Source: Bacteroidales bacterium
Lineage (GTDB): Bacteria > Bacteroidota > Bacteroidia > Bacteroidales > CG2-30-32-10
Length of the DNA stretch: 60,673 bases
NCBI GenBank assembly: GCA_035353855.1
Contig: DAOQAK010000018.1
Coordinates: forward strand, 1 to 60,673
Direction: 5' to 3'
Position 1 is the stretch's first letter. Each line of letters opens with the position of its first letter. The notes below the pieces were generated by a model. That model had not been told where the DNA came from and made no database searches. It was given only the letters and a program-made list of their open reading frames with translations. This document shows positions 54,044 to 60,673 of the stretch, piece by piece. Both the position numbers and the translations under genes were made by a program.

Positions 54044-56107
54044 TTACCAAATTTTTGCTCTTTTATCGGGAGCAAGATATAATGCATCATTTTCTGACAC
54101 ACTAAATGCATTGTAAAAATCAGGAATATTCCTTAATGTTGCATTTACTCTTGCAATAGCAGGTGAATGCACATCTTCTTTCAGGCGACGCATTTGTTCT
54201 TTGTCGCGAATATTAGTTCTCCATACTGCGGCATATGAAAGGAAAAATCTTTGTTCTTGGGTAAACCCATCAATTTTTGCAGTATCATTTTTTTCCTGCA
54301 TAACTTTTTTCAATGCATTCAGAGCAACTGTTACACCACCAACATCAGCAATGTTTTCGCCAATGGTAAGTTTACCATCAACATGCAGTGAATCTAAAAT
54401 TTTAAATGCATCATACTGTTCAATAAGTACTGAAGTTTGTTTAGTAAATTTAGCAGCATCATCTTTAGTCCACCAATCGGTAAGATTACCTTTTTTATCA
54501 TATTGTCTTCCCTGGTCATCAAAACCGTGAGTCATTTCATGACCAATAACAGCGCCTATCGCACCATAATTAACAGCAGCATCAGCATCTTTATTAAAGA
54601 AAGGTGGTTGTAATATAGCAGCAGGGAATACTATTTCATTCATATTAGGACTATAGTATGCATTCACGGTCTGAGGATTCATATGCCATTCATCACGGTC
54701 AACCGGTTTGTTTACTTTACTCATCTGGAATTCAAAATTGAATTTTTCAGCATTTAAAGCATTCATCACATATGAATCTGTAGTAACTTCAAGTTTAGAA
54801 TAGTCTCTCCACTTATCAGGATAACCAATTTTTACATTCATTGCATCGAGTTTTGCCAATGCTTTTTCTTTTGTTGCAGCGCCCATCCATGTTAATACAG
54901 AAATGCGATCGCGTAACGAAAGTTTAAGATTATTTACCAGTTCAAGCATAGAAGTTTTTGCTTCGGGTGGGAAATATTTTTTTACATAAATCTGACCTAC
55001 TGCTTCGCCTAAAGCTCCATTTGTAGCATTCAGCACACGTTTCCAGCGAGGCTGCATTTTAGTTTTTCCGCTCATCACTTTTGAATAGAAATCGAATGAT
55101 GCCTGTTCAAAATCAGAACTTAAATAACCTGCTGAACCATTAACCAGGTTCCATCGCAAATAAGTTTTCCAAACATTGATATTCTCATTTTTAATAATTT
55201 TTGCTAAGTCAACAAAAAACGATGGTTGTCCAACATTAATATCACCGGGGTTTTTCAAACCGATTGCTGCAAAATATTCATCCCATTTTATTTCAGGACA
55301 TTTTTTTTGCAAATCGGCAACCGACATTTTATTATATCCTTTTACAGGGTCTCTTAAATCAAGACGTGTCCATGAAGCTTTTGCAATTTTAGTTTCAAGA
55401 GATAGAATTGTTGAAGCGTTTTCTTTAGCTGTTTTATCATCATCATTCATGAGTTTGAAAATTTTTGTAACATATTTTTCATACTCACTGCGGATTTCCT
55501 TACAGCGTGCATCATCTTCAAGATAATAATCACGATCCGACATTCCTAAACCGCCCTGGTACAATTGGGCAATGACCATTTCACTATTTTTTTCATCCTG
55601 TCCTGCATAAACATAAAATAATGGACCCAGCCCTATTTCATGAAGATGTGCAACTTCTTTAGTCAGCTCATCTTTTGTTTTTATTGCATCGATCTTAGCA
55701 AACTCATCATTAAGTGGAGCAATTCCATCTTTATTAATTTTTGCGGAATCCATACCGCTTGCATAAAAGTTTCCTATCTTTTTCTCGTTGCTGTTTTTCT
55801 CAGCATTTTTATTTTTAGAAGCATCTTCTAAAATTGATTTTAAATCATTGTAATTTTTTTCCTGCAATACCTCGAATGCACCATAACGGCTGTATTCTTC
55901 AGGTATCGGATTTTTCTTAAGCCATCCGCCATTGGCATACTTAAAGAAATCAGCTCCCGGTTTAATTGTCTGATCTAAATTTGTTAAATCAATAGCCGGA
56001 ACTTTTTCTTTATCATCTTTCTTCTTGTTACGCTTTGAACATCCTGTCATAATTGAGAATGATAAAATTAATAATGCAATTAATTTAATTGTTGATTTGC
56101 TTTTCAT
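54044..56107 (-). CDS. pepO: M13-family (neprilysin/PepO-like) metallopeptidase lipoprotein
   Basis: The 687-residue protein has a lipoprotein signal (IMTGC, Cys23) and is probably attached to the inner or outer membrane and exposed to the periplasm. The zinc site is VIGHEMTHGFDD (HExxH, about residue 520) with the downstream glutamate in GENIADVGG. NAYYSPNMNEIVFPAAILQ is the M13 substrate-binding motif. M13 enzymes cleave short peptides. The full-length family size is kept, and it is monocistronic. Confidence 0.95.
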   Translation of the reverse strand: MKSKSTIKLIALLILSFSIMTGCSKRNKKKDDKEKVPAIDLTNLDQTIKPGADFFKYANGGWLKKNPIPEEYSRYGAFEVLQEKNYNDLKSILEDASKNKNAEKNSNEKKIGNFYASGMDSAKINKDGIAPLNDEFAKIDAIKTKDELTKEVAHLHEIGLGPLFYVYAGQDEKNSEMVIAQLYQGGLGMSDRDYYLEDDARCKEIRSEYEKYVTKIFKLMNDDDKTAKENASTILSLETKIAKASWTRLDLRDPVKGYNKMSVADLQKKCPEIKWDEYFAAIGLKNPGDINVGQPSFFVDLAKIIKNENINVWKTYLRWNLVNGSAGYLSSDFEQASFDFYSKVMSGKTKMQPRWKRVLNATNGALGEAVGQIYVKKYFPPEAKTSMLELVNNLKLSLRDRISVLTWMGAATKEKALAKLDAMNVKIGYPDKWRDYSKLEVTTDSYVMNALNAEKFNFEFQMSKVNKPVDRDEWHMNPQTVNAYYSPNMNEIVFPAAILQPPFFNKDADAAVNYGAIGAVIGHEMTHGFDDQGRQYDKKGNLTDWWTKDDAAKFTKQTSVLIEQYDAFKILDSLHVDGKLTIGENIADVGGVTVALNALKKVMQEKNDTAKIDGFTQEQRFFLSYAAVWRTNIRDKEQMRRLKEDVHSPAIARVNATLRNIPDFYNAFSVSENDALYLAPDKRAKIW

Positions 56108-56302
56108 ATAATTTGATTTTATTATTCATTACAAAAATAGGAAAAGGAATCCGTTTATTAATAGATTTTTCCTGAAAGTATACGTACCAGCTATTGCAGA
56201 ATACAAACAGGCAGATTATTTAAACAAAAACAAATCGAATTTACTGAATTATAATTTCACTTTTAATTGTATGATGCTTAAAGATTAATTCAATATATAA
56301 AA

Positions 56303-56707
56303 TTATTGAGCTTTGATAGGAATATAAAGAATTACATTCATTTTTGTTTTTGTTCCATCAATAATTCCGGGAGCATATTTTATTTCTTTCAATATACGTA
56401 AAACTTCCGCATCGATGAAAGAATCAACTCCCTTTAAAATATTAATATCGGCTAGGGTACTATCGGGCATAACATCAAAGCTTACCATTACTTCTCCGCT
56501 TAATTTATTATCAATAGCCTCGTCGGAAAACTTAATATTTTTATAAAAAAAAGTTATGAATTCTGCATCACCTTTTGGATAATATGGCTCCTGATCGGTT
56601 TTAAAAGTAAAGTTTATATTATCGGAACTTTTTTTCTGTGTGTCGTTTTCCTGGCAATAAATAATTGAATTTGATAAAAGGAAAATCACAAAAAATATTT
56701 TTCTCAT
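56303..56707 (-). CDS. TonB C-terminal-domain protein, short
   Basis: The 134-residue protein has a signal peptide (about 1-18, ending SIIYCQ) and then a TonB-like C-terminal domain (GEVMVSFDVMPDSTLADINI, then LRILKEIKYAPG). It lacks the N-terminal anchor and Pro-rich spacer of a working TonB, so it is probably a periplasmic TonB-domain protein rather than an energy transducer. It lies downstream of the lipoprotein gene on the same strand. Confidence 0.78.
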   Translation of the reverse strand: MRKIFFVIFLLSNSIIYCQENDTQKKSSDNINFTFKTDQEPYYPKGDAEFITFFYKNIKFSDEAIDNKLSGEVMVSFDVMPDSTLADINILKGVDSFIDAEVLRILKEIKYAPGIIDGTKTKMNVILYIPIKAQ

Positions 56708-56789
56708 AATTAATATTTTAAATATGAAAAGTAAAAGTAAAAAAATATAAGCAGCAACAAAAAATTATTAACCGATAAAATACCAGGAA

Positions 56790-56818
56790 TAAAAAAGCCC
56801 TTGAATAATCAAGAGCTT
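56790..56818 (-). terminator. Terminator after the lipoprotein gene
   Basis: An imperfect hairpin (aaaagcccttga/tcaagagcttt) about 20 bases beyond the stop codon of the minus-strand gene, with A-rich sequence that gives a T-run on the minus strand. Confidence 0.6.
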
Positions 56819-56838
56819 TGAAATATTTTCATGATATA

Positions 56839-57900
56839 TTACACACCATCGTATAAAATATTCGACCAAGTATATGAAACAAATGAACCGTCGACAACCC
56901 CGAACCAGTCAGCATCAGCAGGGCTGGTTGTATTGCCATCTCCATTAGAATCGCCTCCATGTGCATCATCTTTATAAGATGTGAAATAAACTCCTGAACC
57001 ATTAAAATTTATAATAGAACTTTCGCCATTCATTAAAAAAATATCAGCATATTCGCCTAATGCTTTAATTACAACATTATCACCCAGCGTAAGTGTTGAA
57101 TTAACTACAAAATCACCGTTATGTTTTAGAAAATATGCTACTTCGTCTTCACTCCAGGAAATAGGATTATCAATACTGCTGCCACTTACAAAGATAGCAC
57201 AGTATTTATTTTTTTCTGATGCATTATCGGGATTGTGGAAAGTATTAGAATTTCCTAAATTATATTTTGCAGCTATTGATAACGGAATATTATTATTATA
57301 AAAAATATTATCTTCAATTATTGTTGATTCGCCTGATGCTGATGCATTCAAAGCACCACCTTCGTTATAAAGGCCATCATTGTTTCTGAAAATACAATTC
57401 TTCACTGTTGCCGATGCTGATGCTGAAATTTCTAAAGCTGAACATTTATTCTTTCCGCTAAACATGAACTCACAATATTGAAAAACAGAACCACTTATCC
57501 CGTTCAGGTTAATTGTTCCCCAATCACCTACTGCCGGCGATGTTGCATTTTCATCATAATTGTTATCTCCGCCATGAACATCATCTTTATATGAAGTAAA
57601 AACTATTTTACTGTCAGAAGTACCATTGGCAATTATTTTCCCCGAACCACCAAGCATTAAGCCAGATCCTAAGGCAGGATGGAATTTGATAACAACACCA
57701 GGCTGAATGGTGAGTTCATTATTAACAAATAAATCAGCTTTCTTAATTACATATATTTTACCTGTTTCCCATGTTGTAGCATCATCAATATTTGCGGTAA
57801 CATCAACAATTTTGGGATCAACATTTGAATCATGCTTACATGAAATAAAACTAAAAATTACCAAAGCTATTACAGATATAAAAGTTTTCGTTTTTCTCAT
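56839..57900 (-). CDS. Lipoprotein with parallel beta-helix-like fold (paralogue A)
   Basis: The 353-residue protein has a lipoprotein signal (MRKTKTFISVIALVIFSFISC, Cys21). The body repeats motifs such as VITWxTGKIYVIKK-like and FTSYKDDVHGGDNN; the SYKDD...GGD(S/N)xGDG segment occurs twice (about residues 105-118 and 305-320), an Asp/Gly pattern that suggests calcium binding. Right-handed beta-helix character (SATVKNCIFRNNDG) suggests a surface polysaccharide-binding or adhesive role. It shares much of its layout with the gene at 59505-60590. Confidence 0.75.
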   Translation of the reverse strand: MRKTKTFISVIALVIFSFISCKHDSNVDPKIVDVTANIDDATTWETGKIYVIKKADLFVNNELTIQPGVVIKFHPALGSGLMLGGSGKIIANGTSDSKIVFTSYKDDVHGGDNNYDENATSPAVGDWGTINLNGISGSVFQYCEFMFSGKNKCSALEISASASATVKNCIFRNNDGLYNEGGALNASASGESTIIEDNIFYNNNIPLSIAAKYNLGNSNTFHNPDNASEKNKYCAIFVSGSSIDNPISWSEDEVAYFLKHNGDFVVNSTLTLGDNVVIKALGEYADIFLMNGESSIINFNGSGVYFTSYKDDAHGGDSNGDGNTTSPADADWFGVVDGSFVSYTWSNILYDGV

Positions 57901-58147
57901 AATAAATTATGTTATTTTGTATACAAATATATGAAATGTTTTTTAATTTTTTTAACAAGCATCGATTAGAATTGCAATTTTAACACTTCAATTATTATTA
58001 CCCATTTTCAAAAAATTATTAAAAAGGAAATAAATATTTTTACCACGAATGCACTAACATTTAAATCTCATATCATTTTCACATCATACATCATTTATAC
58101 TTCGACTGAATGAGTTTGCGAAAATTCCGAAACTTATTCGCTCAGTA

Positions 58148-58196
58148 TTACTGAATCTAAACATCTTTGCTTTTTGCAAATTTGTAAAGATTCAGT
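58148..58196. repeat. Imperfect palindrome related to 49865-49916
   Basis: TTACTGAATCT (58148-58158) is inverted at 58188-58196 with an A/T-rich loop containing ctttgctttttgcaaattt. The ends share the actgaatct core of the repeat beside the type IIG gene. It lies in the 340-base gap upstream of the GYF-domain gene, which has no other feature. Confidence 0.55.
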
Positions 58197-58240
58197 GTAC
58201 TTTTAAGCAATATTTTTTATATTTGATAAAAAAGAATTTT

Positions 58241-59029
58241 ATGGAAGAAAAAAAATATTACTTCTTAGATGATGGAATACAAATTGGTCCATTGACTTTT
58301 ACTGAATTGAAATTATCAGGAATAAAACAAGATACTTTGGTTTGGTACAATGGTTTGTCAAATTGGTTAAAAGCAAATGAACTTGATGAAATAAAGTCAA
58401 TGTTCTCTTCAACGCCACCACCGCCACCAACAACAAATGTAAGTACCGGAAAACAAAATTCAAAGTCAGAGCCACATGCTTCAACTCCCGGGTTGCAAAA
58501 CAATAAAAGAGATGCAAGCGTTTCGGTGAGAGTGTGGAAAAGCAGTAACCGCAAATCATTACCAGCATTTTGCATGTTTATGTTTGTATTTTTCACTTTT
58601 ATGGGAATAGCTTTAATTGCTGCATCAAACCCACAAGAGAACACAACTGGACTTGGAATAGTAATTACATTTATCGGAATTATTTTTCTTCCATTGTACT
58701 TTTGGGCAATGTCGTCAGGAAAAGAAATTTACCAGATAGGAGTTAATCATTCTGAAAATATTCTTTGGGTCAATCGCCCGAGTGAAAGAAAAATCCATAA
58801 AGAAAACTGGGGAAATAAAATTAAAAGTTTTCACATTGAAAAAAGTTCGTCAAGCAGATTTGTAACAGCTGGTAACATTGGCGGAGTTCCGAAAAGAGTT
58901 GTAACTAAAAAATGGGAATTAAAAGTTTCGCTTGAAGGAAAAGATTATTTGTGGCCTGTGCCCGGTTCGGTATTCTATGCTAAGAAAGAAGCAGATGAAT
59001 TGATAGGAAAAATAAATATGCTTTTGTAA
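58241..59029 (+). CDS. GYF_2 (DUF4339) domain membrane protein
   Basis: The start chosen is the ATG at 58241 (MEEKKYYFLDDGIQIGPLTF); a TTG 18 bases upstream is less likely. The 262-residue protein has an N-terminal GYF_2 domain (residues ~4-50, with the motif NGLSNWLKANEL), a Pro-rich linker (STPPPPPTTN), and two hydrophobic helices (about residues 110-135 and 140-165). A soluble C-terminal part follows, with WxVNRPSERKIHKENWGNK-like motifs. GYF_2 proteins are common in Bacteroidota; no enzymatic role is known to me. Confidence 0.82.
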   Translation: MEEKKYYFLDDGIQIGPLTFTELKLSGIKQDTLVWYNGLSNWLKANELDEIKSMFSSTPPPPPTTNVSTGKQNSKSEPHASTPGLQNNKRDASVSVRVWKSSNRKSLPAFCMFMFVFFTFMGIALIAASNPQENTTGLGIVITFIGIIFLPLYFWAMSSGKEIYQIGVNHSENILWVNRPSERKIHKENWGNKIKSFHIEKSSSSRFVTAGNIGGVPKRVVTKKWELKVSLEGKDYLWPVPGSVFYAKKEADELIGKINMLL

Positions 59030-59095
59030 AAAAAATTAAATAACTGATGTTACGCAAAATTATAATTTGTATCGAAACAACATTATGTTATTATA

Positions 59096-59250
59096 TGTCC
59101 CTTTAGGGACAACAGCTTGGTAAAAAAAAGCACAACACACTTCTTATTGTACCTTAGGTACTACACTTTCAAGACCATATAGCTTACAAACAAGTTCAGT
59201 TAATTGGGTTGTGCCTATCTGCCTCGTCGGCCGGCTTCGCAGCGAGGCGA
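59096..59250. repeat. Palindrome-rich spacer
   Basis: TGTCCCT-TT-AGGGACA (59096-59111), GTACCT-T-AGGTAC (59151-59163), and a GC-rich hairpin built from gcctcg and cgaggc near 59220-59250 lie in the 475-base gap before the last gene. Their arm-TT-arm or arm-T-arm design resembles the palindromes at 53737-53827. Confidence 0.65.
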
Positions 59251-59456
59251 GCAAGGTGGGTGGCATATACTCTTAAAATCCTTATTAATTATAGTTTTTT
59301 TAAAATTTTTTTGAATCCTGCGAAACATCAGTTATACCGATTGTATATATGTAATAGTCCAATAAATTGTACTATAACATCTATGTCATCGGCATAACCA
59401 TTGTAAAATTTAAAATATCCTTTGGACTATTTTAAATTAACAATTGGTAATAAATA

Positions 59457-59488
59457 AAAAATGCCTTTGAAATTTCAAAGGCATTTTT
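59457..59488. terminator. Perfect 32-base palindromic terminator
   Basis: Two 16-base arms (core AATGCCTTTGAAA) form a perfect palindrome with T-runs at the outer ends in both directions. It follows the minus-strand lipoprotein gene by 17-48 bases. Confidence 0.85.
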
Positions 59489-59504
59489 TATTTATTAAGT
59501 TCTA

Positions 59505-60590
59505 TTAATGGTTGTCGTAACTTATATTCGACCATGTTTCATATAATGAAGAAACATTATTGTAAATACCTTCCCAGTCTGCTGTTGCAGGTGATGTTGC
59601 AGAAGCATCGGCATTTGTATCGCCCTTCTTAGTATCATCTTTATATGAAGTAAAATATACACCGGAACCATTGTAGTTAACTATAGGATTCGCGCCATTA
59701 TTCAAAACAATAACCGAAGAAGGTTTGAATTTCAACACAACATTATCGCCAAGCGTAAGCGCTGCTTCAATCCAAAAATCATTATCATCAATTACATAAG
59801 GAACTTCATCTTCAAGCCATGAGATTGGAGTTTCAATTTCATTAATACTCTCAACAAAAATTGCATTATAAGTATTGGTTTGCGAAATATCAGCCGGATT
59901 ATGAAAAGTATTGGTACTGTCGAGTCCATACAATGTGCTTACTGATAAAGGAACAACATTATCATAAAAAACATTATGCTGAATTACAGTTGCAGCTCCG
60001 GAATTAGTACCATTCAATACACCCTCATAATAATAAGAACCATCATTATGAGCAAAAGTACAATGAGTAACTGTTGCGCTTGAACCAGCTGAAAGTTCCA
60101 GAGCAGCATATTGATTAATTCCGCTATACATAAAAGTACAATACGTAAAAATAGATCCATTAAGTCCATTAAGATTAATTGTTCCCCAATCGGCTTTTGC
60201 AGGAGTTGTAGCTGTTCCATCGCCATTGGTATCGCCACCATTGGTATCATCTTTATATGAAGTAAAAATAATTGGGCTTGCTGAAGTACCATTAGCGATA
60301 ATAGTTCCTGTATTTCCAAGCGTAAGATTTGGTCCTGATGTTGGATGAAATTTTATTATCACACCCGGTTGAATGGTAAGTGTATTATTTACATAAAAAT
60401 CCCATTTTTTTATAACATAAATTTTCCCGGTTACCCATGTTGTAACAGCATCAATATTTGCAGTAATTTCAACAACATTCGATGCTGTTGGGGTTGTATT
60501 GTTATCATCATCATCGTCGCCATTATTACAAGATGTAACAGGAATAAAAGCAATAAGCATTGCTAATAAATAAATTTTTGTTTTTTTCAT
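59505..60590 (-). CDS. Lipoprotein with parallel beta-helix-like fold (paralogue B)
   Basis: I start at the ATG 60590, which follows an aggagat ribosome-binding site and gives a lipoprotein signal (MKKTKIYLLAMLIAFIPVTS, then Cys21). The ~361-residue product shares its layout with the gene at 56839-57900: DDDDDNN-type linker, TTWVTGKIYVIKKWDFYVNN, FTSYKDDTNGGDTNGDG repeated twice, and NGSGVYFTSYKDDTKKGDTN. The Asp/Gly motifs again suggest calcium sites. Function is unknown. Confidence 0.75.
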   Translation of the reverse strand: MKKTKIYLLAMLIAFIPVTSCNNGDDDDDNNTTPTASNVVEITANIDAVTTWVTGKIYVIKKWDFYVNNTLTIQPGVIIKFHPTSGPNLTLGNTGTIIANGTSASPIIFTSYKDDTNGGDTNGDGTATTPAKADWGTINLNGLNGSIFTYCTFMYSGINQYAALELSAGSSATVTHCTFAHNDGSYYYEGVLNGTNSGAATVIQHNVFYDNVVPLSVSTLYGLDSTNTFHNPADISQTNTYNAIFVESINEIETPISWLEDEVPYVIDDNDFWIEAALTLGDNVVLKFKPSSVIVLNNGANPIVNYNGSGVYFTSYKDDTKKGDTNADASATSPATADWEGIYNNVSSLYETWSNISYDNH

Positions 60591-60673
60591 ATCTCCTATA
60601 TTTGATTTATACAAAAATATCATTGGTGGACGAGATAAAATAGGCAAGCATACCTGAATGAACCGATATACTT

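Overview
The window looks like chromosomal DNA of an anaerobic, low-GC member of the Bacteroidota, probably Bacteroidales-like. Four things point there: TAnnTTTG-type -7 promoter boxes, secreted proteins with type IX secretion C-terminal domains, an IntDOT-like integrase, and many lipoproteins. No species can be named from the sequence alone.

Region 1 (1-16.3 kb) is an energy-metabolism block on the plus strand. It starts with a membrane-bound, complex I-like group 4 [NiFe] hydrogenase: three antiporter-like subunits, NuoJ/K/A-like small membrane subunits, then small subunit, NuoC-like, large catalytic subunit, NuoH-like and dicluster ferredoxin subunits. A maturation endopeptidase follows, then one secreted hydrolase. 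Next comes a soluble NAD(H)-linked group 3 hydrogenase operon (HoxE-F fusion, HoxU, HoxY, HoxH). The two enzymes could link ferredoxin, NAD(H), H2 and an ion gradient.

Region 2 (16.4-24.1 kb) is mixed: a RhuM-family protein, two secreted proteins (one a neutral ceramidase), a second hydrogenase maturation protease, and a gene for the NADH-sensing repressor Rex. The rex reading frame carries one in-frame TAG. A perfect 18-bp palindrome (21448-21465) lies just before rex. A closely similar 18-bp site sits at the hox promoter (11619-11636), so Rex is probably the hox redox regulator, now possibly broken.

Region 3 (24.2-45.8 kb) is an integrative element of about 21.6 kb inserted at the 3' end of tRNA-Ser(UGA), bounded by a 13-bp direct repeat. 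It carries a tyrosine recombinase, a replication initiator-like protein, HTH proteins, a J-domain protein, and a large minus-strand defence cluster. The cluster runs SNF2 helicase, DinD, membrane-anchored beta-helix protein, type III Mod and Res, a small Cys-motif protein and a membrane-anchored protein. A HicA/HicB-like pair and a HEPN-like two-gene unit flank it. This cluster is the best candidate for an undescribed composite system.

Region 4 (45.8-49.5 kb) has two arrays of a 166-168 bp tandem repeat, each following a tRNA-Ser 3' end or its displaced remnant. A radical SAM gene lies between them, and a decayed IS4-family transposase follows. Region 5 (49.5-60.7 kb) has a single-chain type IIG restriction-modification enzyme, an M13 peptidase lipoprotein, a TonB-like protein, a GYF-domain membrane protein, two paralogous lipoproteins, and several families of short palindromic repeats.
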